Shown here in pieces: positions 10,147 to 21,831 of a stretch of DNA of 24,856 bases; within the stretch, counting starts at the first letter, position 1; each line of letters opens with the position of its first letter. The stretch spans positions 1-24,856 of the forward strand of contig LSSN01000466.1 of assembly GCA_001970855.1 (NCBI GenBank), read 5' to 3'. The DNA is from Smittium culicis (lineage: Eukaryota > Kickxellomycota > Harpellomycetes > Harpellales > Legeriomycetaceae). The position numbers and the translations under genes are program-made. Under the pieces are notes generated by a model. It made no database searches, was not told the origin of the DNA, and saw only the letters and a list, made by a program, of their open reading frames with translations.

Positions 10147-11334
10147 GCTTTATGCAAGCTCCTCATAAAGCATTATTTTTGACAGATTTAACTGTGCTCT
10201 CAAAAGCGGATATTAATTTATGATATTCTTCACTTACTATAGGACACCCTTTACTGTTTTTCAGTATCGAAAGCCCTCATGAAAATTTGTAATAGCCCAC
10301 TGTGGCCACATTACACTTTATTAGTAGACATAAATATATTATAAGCTATCATAAATAATTGTAAGTGAAATAAATACGAGTGTGATGTATAAACCCGCTC
10401 AGCATATCTCAATGTAATAGTAGAGGTGTCTAAAGTCACATTTCTCGCTATAAAATTTCTTTAACAAATCAAGTTAAACAAAAGTATACTATTAACAATA
10501 TAAAAAAATTAACGAAAACGACATAGTTTTATGTGGTTTCATTGCCAGATTCAAATGCTATCTTATCAACTTTAATTACTCTCATAGATAAAATCGAAGC
10601 CAATAAAAAAAAACAGGGAGTTTTATTCCACTGATAGTATAAATTACCACCACACATCATGGGCTCTCAACAAAGAGAACTACATGATGTTTTGTAAACA
10701 GTACTTAGCGCACAAGTTATTTTTTCGATCTATATATTTAATATAAGGAAGGCACTCTATCGCCCAGCTGAGGCTTTATTATAATCAGCGAATTCAATAA
10801 GATGAAAATCCAATGTCATAACCCCGTCATAAGACGATAAGTAAACCCAAAAGCGGATTTTAAATTGAAGAATTTACTTAGTACTTTAACTGAAATTGAA
10901 GATCAAAAAATTCTTAGAATAATGCACATTTACAAAAAATCAATTCAGATATCCAAAATTTGCTCAGGTCCACAATAAAATATTTTCATAAATGGTAAAA
11001 CGCAAGAAGAGATCCGGAATCACAGGGTCCCGATTTTTTTTATGATAAAGATATCAGATCTTTCGAAAAAAATCTCATAAACTTTTTTTTTCGGCCAGAA
11101 TACCTTGAATCAATAGAAAAAAAATTAAAAAAACATGAAATATGGTGACCTCTTTAGAATAGACTTCTGAGCCTAACCGATGTAAACCAGTAAATAAGTG
11201 GCGAAAATCAACATCGAAGGAGTAAAAAAACAGTTTGATTAATTTCTGTACACATTTCAAAATAATATATTGATATTGATATAATAACGCTTCTCAAATG
11301 CATATAAAATCTATTATGTTATCAAAAACAATTC
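10147..11334. other. Gene desert, left part
   Basis: About 1.2 kb of AT-rich DNA without a supportable gene; on the + strand A and C exceed T and G. The only structure noted is a hairpin at 10654-10690. The small frames that occur read as random. Confidence 0.6.
10654..10690. repeat. Imperfect hairpin
   Basis: ACATCATG (10654-10661) pairs perfectly with CATGATGT (10683-10690). After a small internal loop, TCTC (10665-10668) pairs with GAGA (10675-10678) around the loop AACAAA. It is about 12-13 base pairs in all, in non-coding DNA, with unknown function. Confidence 0.6.
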
Positions 11335-11540
11335 TAATATATGGGAGATTATTTGGAGAAGCGGAACTTTTGCCATTAAGTTTTTCCTACTTTGCAGCAT
11401 TACTTTTAATTATAATTCAATTTAGGGTTTATCATCGAATGGTTAACTTAGTACAACCAATAGTTTACTCTAATTCATACTAGCAAATAGAACTTATAAG
11501 AAAAAAAGTTCCGCTTCTCCTAAGAATATCCCATATGCTA
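11335..11540. mobile_element. Fold-back / TIR element, possible TA-type MITE
   Basis: A 206-bp unit with inverted arms at 11335-11371 and 11504-11540. The 37-bp arms match at about 32 positions, including a perfect 17-bp core GGAGAAGCGGAACTTTT (11355-11371) and its reverse complement (11504-11520). Outer parts share ATATGGGA. TA dinucleotides sit at both outer edges, so a Tc1/mariner-like TA target duplication is possible but unproven. The inner sequence also shows patchy self-complementarity, so transcripts could form a long hairpin. It is unrelated to the TTAA element family. No transposase is present. Confidence 0.72.
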
Positions 11541-14500
11541 AAAATACTATTAAAGCTCAAACGCACAGCTTTAGAATAAAAAGCGGTTTCAGAGTTGTCA
11601 AGCTAAAATTTTTAAAGCATATTAAAGATTGTATTCATCTACTAAAAATAGCAAAAATAAAAATAAAAAATGCTTTCGAGCTATGAAAATTCACCAAATG
11701 GCGAAAAAATTAAAATAAAAAATGATTGGATAACTATCTCGCCATATAAACGATGGTATTTAAATATGTTTGCAAAAAAATCGAAAATGCATAAAACCTT
11801 CAAATAAACAGAAAACATTAAGGATCGAAAACATCGATAAGAACACTTTGGTCCTACTTTAGGTTATAGAGAACAAATTTCAAAAAAAATCCGACCTGAT
11901 ATCCATACCAAAAGTGCCAAAAATCACATAGAAATGCATTAATCGATTACATCTGAATAAATGATGACAGATTCTGCTGATTAAACAATATTATTTGATT
12001 CTTCACACCCCCCCCCCCGAATTGATCCCGATCTAAAACAACGTATAAAAACACAACATAATCATTTTCCATGAAATATTTTGCTGATCAGAAATAATTA
12101 CATCTCCTAGTCTAGTTTACCCTTTGTTTTATAACCTTATTCTATTAAATAAACCTTTAGTTATAATTAACCTTATCAAAAATACTATTGAAGTAATTCT
12201 AGCAGTGACAAGCAATATATAATAAATCCCTACTACGCCTTTTAATATTACCCTCGTCTCAAATTATCATAAAAACTGTTTAAATTCGTATAAAAATTGT
12301 AGATCCTAGATATCAAAATGAATAGGTAATGAATAAGTGTCACCTCAAATTTGATAATTATTCGATATAAAAACCTGTGTGACTTGATTCCGAAATGAAT
12401 TCAAGATTGATAGTTTCACATAATGGAGAGATATAATCGTCTCAAACTATTAAATAGCGAATCTCTATTAAAAATGATTTTTAAAATAACATCATACACC
12501 AACATTTATCGATTAAAACTTATTTATTCATCTTTTAGTGTTATTATTGGGATTTTCTAAAAGCCTTTCTAAAATTAAATCAACGAATAGAAACTGAATT
12601 AATTAAATCATTAAATAATTGGTATAAAAAACGGCTAATTTGGGAAATTATATTCATTAAAAAATCATTTTTGAAATAAAAAAATTTTTTTATAAATAAT
12701 TCGCAGTTTACAGATTGAGAAAATATGCTTTTTAATCCTTTAATGGGTTCAGCAAATATATTTGGTCAAGAAATTTTATTTAATATAAAAGGAAATATTG
12801 GAATAATAAAAGTAGAAATTGATAATAAGAAGTAATACTAAAACTAAGATGTGACTAGGAATAGGACTTGGAGATTAAGGCAAGAATATAAGTCGAAAAT
12901 ATTGGTCTTTTCTTTGGGTATGTCCAAGCTTCTGATTATATATTTGGTATTAATGCTTTATTTTTGAAGAGTTTATTTTTTATATGCATATGGATTGTCT
13001 ATGAAACAATATAATTGAAATTATTCATTACTATTGATCAATTCAGACAATAAGAATTGTGTCCATACACTAGATTATCAACTGTTTTCTTTTATGCACT
13101 ATTTATAAAGGTAAACTATCAAATTCACTGTTTTATTAAATTTAACGTATCTCATTTCCTATATTACAGGGTTTGTATTAATATTTTCTCTCGCAAAAAA
13201 TTCAGGCTGAAAATATATTCCTGAGTGTTGTAAGAGATAATTAAAACGGTTTCGTATCCATTTAATTGGGTTTAAAATTTTCAATCTCTCTATATATAAG
13301 ATATAAATATCTAGATAAACTATTTTAAGAATGTCATCGGCTAAATAAAATCAATGTTCTATATAAAAACTAACTTTTATTTATTTAAATAGGAGAAATT
13401 GGCGGCAATCGCTTGCACTCGTCAAAAATTACTGGGCTTAATATTCGATAAAGAAAATATAAGTATCATAATCACCCGAGAAAATAAAAAATATCACGTT
13501 AATTCCAACTAAAAATGAAAAAGTCCCTCTTTAATAATGCTGTATGCTTAAAATATATTTTAGCAGTTGATAAATCTTATAAATAATTCTACAATAAAAC
13601 CACGATAACTTCAAATAAATTTTACATAAATTATATCTAGCCAAAAATTTTAGAAAGGCGTCCTCTGTTCATTTTCAGCAAATAAAATTAATTATCTGAG
13701 ATTGTGGGGAAACCTTATTTATAATTTAAATATATTCCGTAAGAATTCATGAGTATAGATCCTGTATTTTCTGTGTCTGTAACTAAATATGCTCTTGTGA
13801 TTGACTTTTATATAATTACCGAAATAATTATATCTATTATGAGCTTTGTATCAATAACCAAACACGAATCTTGAGAATCCAAATAATAGATTACTCCACT
13901 ATATTACTATTAGCCCCATCCACCATACTGGAAAGAAAAAAAACTCTGAGTGAAGACAAAAAAAAGACTTCCAAAGCATTATAAAACAATAGATCCACAA
14001 TAAATAATTCAAAGCGATTAAATTTAAAAAAGTTATTGTGAATCAATATTAATTAAAAATTATCTCTGTAAAGGATAATTTACTTTATTTCTAGCTATCA
14101 TGCACCGAAAACAGATCTAAGTGGTAGAATATGACAAAATACTGGTATGATTTAGTTAAATTATAGGTTCCGCTTAAAATAGAAAAAATACTTTCTTTAC
14201 TAAACCAAAAGGTGAATTCTTATTTTTCCTTATTTCTAGACATCAGATATCAATCAGAGTCGATATTATATCATTGTTCATAATTAGAATTATATTAATT
14301 ACCCCAACTTCCTCTGATGATTATTTCAATCTTGGTAAAGGTAGTAACCATAAATTAAAAATTTCATAATGAATATGGAATATTCTTCGCTGCCGCTGTG
14401 TGCAATAATATTTTAATTGGTAAAAATATCTATACACTATGAATTTTCAAATCTTGGAAAATTTCCAGAATTTAGATAAACAATTAAAAAAATATATCAT

Positions 14501-15500
14501 ATTTCACTTTAACTAAATCCATCAATATTTTAGTTCATGATTCCTCATTATTTTAATACTGGATTTCAATATATCATATTTATACCCAGTGTAGACTTAA
14601 TAAGAATAATTAAGCTCTTAATAGTTTAAAAATCAACATAATAAAATTACTCATAATTTTAAAAAAAAATCAATTTGATAATTTACTGAATTATTTTAAT
14701 AATAATAAAGATAAATTCGTATACCCATACCTTTCATTGGTCAAAAAAAAGTAATTATTTTAGTTAACTAACCTCTTTGAAAACCTGAAGAGAGGTTTAA
14801 GGCATTCAAAGATAATTAATCACATCAAATACCCATATTAATTATTTAGAAAATATCATAAATAATTGAAATTATCAAAAATAAATCGGAAAAATTTCCT
14901 ATACAAGAATTCTTTGCCGTAAATTTATAAAATAAATTTTTTTAGAAATAAAATAATCTCCAAAGTCTAAACCATTAAAAATTAGAGCTAATACTTCAAA
15001 AACTATTTTATTATATCTGGAATCAAATTATAATGCTAAAAATAAAAGATAATTACCTATAAAAAAATTATTTTAAAGAGAAGCGAGCTAAGAAAAAATA
15101 ATACGAAGAGTAGATAGTGTGATTTCAAGTATAATCAAAGATTTTTGATATAATACAACTAAAGAAATTATCCAAAAAACAGAATACTCGAAATTTTAGT
15201 CATACACACAATTAAATAGATGAGAGTACCTTCGTAAACAAAGAATATTAAAGGCTTTTCTTACATAAAGGGATAAATTTTGAGAACTATAAGACGGATC
15301 GAAAGCACTCAAAAATATCCACTTGTATGTCTCGTATCTATAAATATTTTTTTTATATATAACTAACTTTGGAATTGATACTTCTAAAATTATTTACGTT
15401 AGAGAAGAATATAATTATTAAATCTTATCAATACCAATATAAAATATACTTATAACTGTCAATCCTGTTTTTATGACCTTGGTTTCCTCAAATAGTACAC
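11541..15500. other. Gene desert, A-rich left-centre
   Basis: About 4 kb of very AT-rich sequence with frequent stops in all frames. By eye on sample lines the + strand has more A than T. A run of 11 C occurs at 12008-12018. One short open frame, 12725-12835 (36 aa, ATG to TAA), has plausible composition but no recognisable homology. I see no RNA gene or multi-copy repeat. Confidence 0.6.
12008..12018. repeat. Poly-C homopolymer (C11)
   Basis: Eleven consecutive C within otherwise AT-rich non-coding DNA, preceded by CACA and followed by GAATTGATCCCG. Confidence 0.9.
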
Positions 15501-18500
15501 AGATATACGGAATGATTACATAGTTAATTTAATCATGTTATTACATATATAAAAGTAAAATTTTATAAGAAATAAAGCAAATATAATGAATTATTATTTA
15601 TTTTATAAATTTATTATCAAAAATTAAAAATTATATTATTATTTTTAATATTGATATTGATAAAATAATTGACTTATGCACAACTATAAATATAAAGCAA
15701 ACATATTTAGTATATTCATTTTTTTAATAAGTATTAGTTCAAAGAGATTAATTTCGATAAAAATACTCTCAAAGATAAAATTTTTGTCAATATTCCAGCT
15801 TTATTAGATAGGTTCAATCGATATATCTACAAATTGTAGACCCATTTTTAGTTAATATACTGGATAATTCTATAATTATTGATTTAATTTGGTCAAAATG
15901 TACATATTTTAAACTTATTTAAGTCTTTTATGTAGCATATAATCATGTTAAGGATATAATTTTTTGCTATTATTATAAGAAATAAGGTAGACTTTGAGTC
16001 TCAAAAAAATATTTATACCGATTATACATGTACTATACATATAATTTATATTTAATTTTGAATAAATTCATTATTCATATCTCTTAATTATTGTTTAGAA
16101 TCTAAAAACATAAGAATTAATTTTCCGTTTTTAACACCTAGCCCCCGTGAAAAAGGTCGTATAAATTTCATTAAATCTTTGAAATTCTTTCAGAGAACAA
16201 AATAAATATATTTATTTTAAATCATATAAATGTAGTTTTAATTTTTAGAACTAATATTTTAGAAAATTTCCAAAAAATTCGCGCTATTATTATCATGTCT
16301 AAAACTTGATTTTTAAAATTAATGTCAAATATTTTGATTGGCTCACTGACCATTTTTTCTCTTTATTTTAAGAAATATTCACTAATATATTTAAATAGCA
16401 TATTTCTATGTGCTTATAGAAAAAAATTCTAGCTTATCAGTCTTTAAGTGTCTTAACGTGCATTGTAATCCGTTTCGTTAATTTCAGTGATAATTTCTTA
16501 TAAGTTCCATCGTTATAGAAAAATTTTTGAATATAGCTTTTATATAATGAAATTGAAAACTCTCGTTATTTTAAAAATGATACAGAAAAATAAAATTTTT
16601 AGAGCTCTTCAATTATGAATAAACTATGCAGATCCTCTACATAATAATCAGAGGAGATTTTTTTTCAGAAAGAGAGTTGTATCCATTTTTTATACCACAA
16701 TGGAGTTTTTTTTTTTTTTTTGAATTAATGTATTCAGTTATTAGTATGTATTAGTTTATTTACATAGTATTTAGGTTCATATTTACATATATGTGTCATC
16801 TTTAGTTTATAAAAAAATTAACTCAAGTATTTGTACATTCTTAATCGATTCTGTTGGAAATATGTTTAACCTTGGATATCACATTTCAGGGTGGTAACTG
16901 TTATTATTTTTTTATTAAAATCAGCTATAATCTAATCATATTCTGATATTAGTGTTATATTTCCCTAAGTAAAACGAATTTTATTCTCATCTTAAGACAT
17001 ATTTTGGAAATTTATTAATTATTTCACAAAAATTTTGATCAAAATAAGTGAAAAAATTTTTAATATAGCAGATTAAGTCCTAAGTAATTAATATAATTTT
17101 TTGACCGAATTAATTAACAGCTTTATTTCATCAGATAATTATTCTTAGTTTCTTCAAAAACATCGGTGTTACAGAATTTTTCTCGAAAATATTTCTTAAA
17201 ATGTGTTATTTTTATAATCATTTCCAAGTATTATTCGACTAATTCATTCACGCTATTCGTATTATGGAGTTTAAATGCCTTAATTTTTCATTAATCTATG
17301 TCATAAATAGATAATTAAATAAAAATTTGGAAATTATTATGATAAATTATTATTATTTATTTAAATTAATCTATAATTGTTGCTATAAAACTACTGTTAT
17401 CTGATTTTAAAACTATTTTTTAGTAGTTTTTAATAATTATATATTCGATTTCTACTTTTTGAAATTTAATTTAATTATAAAATATTTTATCTAATAGTAA
17501 CAGCATCTATGATGAATTTTTTCACCTTATTTAAATAAATATTGGTAATTAAATCCTTTTTTTTCAATATATCTTGAGTTTGAGTATTATATAGTCATTA
17601 TAAAGTACGCGAAACTACTAGTAGCCACATAATGAGTCTATGCAATTTTTAAACAACTATAATTATGGTTTCTCTATAAAAATACTCAGGAATGAGCACT
17701 AATTATTTTATATTTTCGAGATATCATGTACATTAAATTATTACTTTAAACTTATTTCTAATATAACTACTTCAAAATAGCTTTTATATAACAGCTGAGT
17801 TAAAAAAAAGGATAATAATAGCTGTTAAACGAAATTTTTTAGTATATAATATTATACTCTAAAAGAAACCTTCATAAAAAGTCGATTTCAGTCTACAATA
17901 ATTTGATAACCTGATGATGACTGAATAAAATATATTTAAAAACGAGTCTAGGAGCCTAAATATGTATTTAACTGGTATTGATAGTTATAAAAAGATGTGG
18001 CATTATTTTTGGTGAGATTATGTAATATTTATCTTTTGAAATAACGGATCTAAGCTACAATAAATATGAATTGATCAAATCAGTATCGATATGTAATACT
18101 TTTTTTTTTTTGTTCTATTAACAAATTGATGTATTAATTTTAGTCATATGATTTATAAATGATAAGGATATAAAAATATTAAAATTATTCATAAATACGC
18201 TAATTATTCTCTCACTATCTTTTAGTCTCAGATTATAAATTTAATATTGTTAAACATATCTGAAGGCTGCATAAATTTATTTGATGTTGGTACTATTTAA
18301 TATATATATATATTTTATTGATTTACATCGTTTTAAAATGCTCCAAGTACTACAAAAATATAAAAGAAGCGATTATTCTTATCTTTATTCATAAGAAATT
18401 AATACTCTCGTTTTTTAAATTTCACTCCTCTGATCTAATCGAAATTTAATATGTTTTTTATCACGATTAGGCTTCCGATATTCTTATTTATAGAGAATAT

Positions 18501-20602
18501 CATCGAAGTTTAATAGATTTATCTCAAAAAATTTATTTAAAAATAGCCGTGATATATCTCGACTGTTATAAAATTCGACATTATTTCTTCAAATCTAAAA
18601 TTAAACTCAATCATGGAATATTGAGTTTAATGATTAGGGAGAGGGGGGGTTTAAGTTGCAAAGAAATATTTTGAATTGCGTTCCAGAATGTTTCTTATTT
18701 TTCAGCTCTTCATAATTATAATAAATCTTAATCAGTAGATAAAGCACGTGAGATACTTTGATTATTCTATTTAGATAGTCTTTACAGCCCTCAACTCTTT
18801 TTTCCAAAGCTGGATATAAATATAATATTAATAAGCCTTGAAAATTTTTCAAAGGTGATTTAAGAGTTTTAAACGGTGTGAAATTATTGTAATTGTATGA
18901 AAATAATACCGAGAGTACTATATTAGTACTTTTGATAATGTTATTACTATTGGTATCATTGTAATTAGACTCTTGATATTGGATTTTTATTAAAATTATT
19001 GATTTATATTCAGAATTCTATTGGATTCAGATATATGGATTATTACCAATAATTTTTCTTATATTTTTTAAATTTAAATAGTCTCTCATAGATAAAATGA
19101 ATGATTTAATTCACAATATGCGATTTAAATACGATTTATAAAAACATTCTAGTATCTTTTGTGGATTATTAGTAAATTTACCTGAATTATTTATTCTTAA
19201 TAGGTATTTATTTAATTGATTTACTTTTACTATGCATGAAATTTTTCTCACAATCTTTCTTTAATTGATTAATGGCGAAAAACAGAGTTCGTACAAGTAG
19301 ATTTTGTCTATGTGCGTAATTCTGATTGTACTAATATTTACATATGCGAAGATATGATCAATTATTTTTCAATCTATGGAAGTCATCTATTAGTTTTTTC
19401 AAATTCATGATATATACATTAGAAATAGTCTTGGGACATAAAGCTCTCCGGTTTTGAGTCCCGATAATTTTAACGTAAGCTTTTTTATAAAATTCAGCCA
19501 AAAAATCGATTAGGTATTAATTAAAGAGTATTTGGATTTCAGGCTCTTTTTTTATCTACTTTTATTTTGAGATTTTTTTTTATTTTTTATCTATAAGAAT
19601 GAAAATCTAAACATTTTTTTATAAAAAATTATAGATTTTTAATTTTAATTAAACTTAAATGTGCTTGTCGAATTTTTATAAAAGAAAAACAAGAATTGTA
19701 AAGATTAATTTTTTTTTAATAATAATTTATTGAACGAATTTAGACTAATTTCTTGGAAATTTTTTTATATAAACGATTTCAATATTTTTATTTGCTTCAT
19801 TTAATAAAATTATGTGTGTTTTTCTTAGATAAGAAATGTTATTGTTTTTATATCGAGGAAAATTATCATTAAACAAATATTAAAGGTAATTATTATTTTG
19901 ATGTATATGATTTTAGCCGTGTGAAAGTGAGAAATTTTGAAGTATGATTTTACTTAAGTATGTATGTATGATTTGTTTCTGTGTATTAAGTATTTTTATG
20001 ATAAAAAAACATTTTTTTTAATGGTTTATTTTAATTTTTTTTCACAAATATTTCCATAAAAACTACTGATCTAATTCTTTAGTAATATAAAACTATAGCC
20101 GAAAAAAAAATTAATAGAAGCATAATTAATGTTATTTACAGGCATATGTATATAAAATAATCTTAAATGGAACTCTATAATTTACTACATTTTTACTTTA
20201 CGAAAATTTTTCAATAGTATAAAATAGAAAAATTATTTAATCATACGTATTTAAATGTATACGCCAATCAATATTAATAAAAAAGGCTTTAATATATATT
20301 TAATTATCATATTATTTTTTAATTTTAATTTCTAAAGTTAAATTAGTATAAGTAATTAATATGATATATATTAAAGTGCAGTAGTATATGTTAAATTTTT
20401 ATCTATATAAATGAGGAAAGAAAAAGAATATTATTTGAATTTATATTATATGATAACTAATAATTGGATTATTGTATTATTTTTATAAATTTTATAGATT
20501 AAATTTGATAAATTTGGAGTGTTATTGAAAATATTACCTTTTTCAACGATTAAATAATCAGAATTATTTTTATTTTTAAGAGCTTATACACATTTTCTTT
20601 TA
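15501..20602. other. Gene desert, T-rich right-centre
   Basis: About 5.1 kb of extremely AT-rich sequence with no gene I can support. From about 19 kb T clearly exceeds A on the + strand, the reverse of the left part. It contains T runs (16707-16721 region, 18102-18111), a TA-repeat near 18300-18313, a 7-bp-arm palindrome AGTACTA-TAT-TAGTACT at 18914-18930 and a G7 run at 18643-18649. No copy of either mobile element family was found here. Confidence 0.6.
18643..18649. repeat. Poly-G run (G7)
   Basis: The context is TTAGGGAGAGGGGGGGTTTAAG, broken here as TTAGGGAGA followed by seven G and TTTAAG. It resembles the terminal G-tract of MITE copy G but lacks the rest of the element. Confidence 0.7.
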
Positions 20603-20790
20603 CCCTTTCACGAGAGGTAGACTATTTTTGATTTACCTAATATAGCCAATTATATTCAATTATTGTGCTTTTTTCTGAGGTTTTAAGAGTTATTGGTTTA
20701 TCATATAATAGCAGCAAATAATATATATACTTATAAATCATAAGCGAATCAATAAAATTATTTTTTTAAAGAGTGTTGGACGGGAAAGGG
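20603..20790 (-). mobile_element. TTAA-type MITE, copy D
   Basis: A 188-bp minus-oriented copy. Its 5' end, read on the minus strand, is CCCTTTCCCGTCCAACACTC, and the plus-strand left end is CCCTTTCACGAGAGGTAG. TTAA follows at 20791-20794; the other flank is a decayed TTTTA. The interior shares TTGATTCG, TATGATTTAT and TTATTTGCTGCTATT with copy E and the reverse complement of AATATAGCCAATTATATTCAAT with the others. Confidence 0.86.
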
Positions 20791-20795
20791 TTAAT

Positions 20796-20822
20796 AAATG
20801 ATTAAAATGATTAAAATGATTA
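20796..20822. repeat. 9-bp tandem repeat, three units
   Basis: AATGATTAA is repeated three times directly beside the right flank of MITE copy D. Confidence 0.85.
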
Positions 20823-20972
20823 ATTTTTTTTGCTTCATTAGGCATACACATATATTTTTGTTAGATAATAATTCTTTAACGTGATAATTTGGTATTATAT
20901 TTAAAATTGGTTATTTGTATTTTTTCTGGTCAACTATCAATGTTTTAATCTTTCCCGTCCAACAGTCATTAA

Positions 20973-21161
20973 TCCTTTTCCGAGCGGTAGACTATTTTAG
21001 ATCCACCAAATCTAGCCAACTGCAATGAATAAAAATAATTAAATTCAGAGCAACATAAAATTATAGGCTTGTTGTTGGATATAATCAAATAATAAATATA
21101 TTTATAGATCGCTGACGAATCAATGATTTAGCCTTTTTAAATAGTGTTGGACAGAAAAGGG
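20973..21161 (-). mobile_element. TTAA-type MITE, copy F, nested in copy G
   Basis: An intact 189-bp minus-oriented copy with perfect TTAA on both sides (20969-20972 and 21162-21165). Read on the minus strand it begins CCCTTTTCTGTCCAACAC, contains TTGATTCGTCAGC, GCAGTTGGCTAGATTTGG and ends CGGAAAAGGA. The insertion point is the internal TTAA of copy G, which corresponds to CACAATTAAAAAG in copy E, so this single event defines ends and target site. Confidence 0.9.
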
Positions 21162-21322
21162 TTAAAAAAACGAAATTATTGATATTGTATTTATTTACTA
21201 GTATATTATTTGTTATTATTCTACAACAAACAAAATTTATTGCGGGCTCAAAATTAAATTATTTTTATTGAATGCAGTTGATTGGAGTTTGTGGGTCAAA
21301 AAAAATCTTTCGCAAGTGAATG

Positions 21323-21332
21323 GGGGGGGGGT
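21323..21332. repeat. Poly-G run (G10) at MITE end
   Basis: Ten consecutive G replace the terminal GGG of MITE copy G. This is best read as slippage expansion of the element end. Confidence 0.8.
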
Positions 21333-21366
21333 AATTGAAGATACAATGGTAATGTAACAGCTTTAA

Positions 21367-21555
21367 CCCTTTCCCGCCCAACACAATTAAAAAGTCCGTA
21401 TTTATTGATTCGTATATGATTTATCGGTAAAATTATTATTTGCTGCTATTCTACAACTAACCAATATTTTTTAAACCTTCGGGATTAAACTGTTTTTAGT
21501 GAATACAATTGGCTGCATTCAGTAGAAATAAAACAGTATACTGCCCAAGAAAGGT
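21367..21555 (+). mobile_element. TTAA-type MITE, copy E
   Basis: A 189-bp plus-oriented copy flanked by TTAA at 21363-21366 and 21556-21559. It begins CCCTTTCCCGCCCAACAC like copy A and ends GAAAGGT. The interior has TTATTTGCTGCTATTC, CTACAACTAACC and GTGAATACAATTGGCTGC. It is the best reference copy for the family in this window. Confidence 0.88.
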
Positions 21556-21743
21556 TTAAAAAAACGATTAATAAATTTTGGAGAAATTCACCAGTCTTTT
21601 TAAGAGATATCCATTTGTTGACGGGAGTTTTGGTTTGCAAGGAAGTAATTTATAGCGAATAGATAATTTTTTTAGATCAGTTTTGTTTTTATATCGCAGA
21701 GTGGAATTTAAAAGAAAATTTAAAAAAAATAGCAGGCCTTGGT

Positions 21744-21831
21744 AGGCGGAATATCTTGTAATTAGTGCGAAATTAGAGCGGATATTTTTGTAATTAATGC
21801 GAAATTAATGCGGATATTGTATTTAATTAGA
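21744..21831. repeat. 32-bp tandem repeat, about 2.5 units
   Basis: The unit is TTGTAATTAxTGCGAAATTA-xxGCGGATATT. Two full units start at 21756 and 21788; a partial unit (GGCGGAATATC) precedes and a partial one (TTTAATTAGAGC) follows. The units differ at a few positions. Non-coding; function unknown. Confidence 0.78.

Larger units (their letters stand above)
20949..21332 (+). mobile_element. TTAA-type MITE, copy G, split by nested copy F
   Basis: A plus-oriented copy in two pieces. The 5' end, TCTTTCCCGTCCAACAGTCA plus TTAA (20949-20972), is flanked on the left by TTAA at 20945-20948. After copy F and its second TTAA, the interior resumes at 21166 and runs to about 21332: TTATTTGTTATTATTC, CTACAACAAAC and ATTGAATGCAGTTGATTGG. 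Joined, the pieces are about 191 bp. The right end, normally GGG, is a run of ten G (21323-21332), and the right TTAA has decayed to TAATT. Copy G is therefore older than copy F. Confidence 0.85.

Noticed and set aside
11298..11483. 61-codon frame in the fold-back element
   Set aside because: It runs through one inverted arm, has no homology, and the arms explain the sequence better.
15808..15822. B-box-like GGTTCAATCG
   Set aside because: Incomplete match to the B-box and no cloverleaf around it.
19435..19475. tRNA T-arm-like phrase (GGTTTTGAGTCCCG)
   Set aside because: No matching acceptor stem, D-arm or anticodon arm could be placed upstream.
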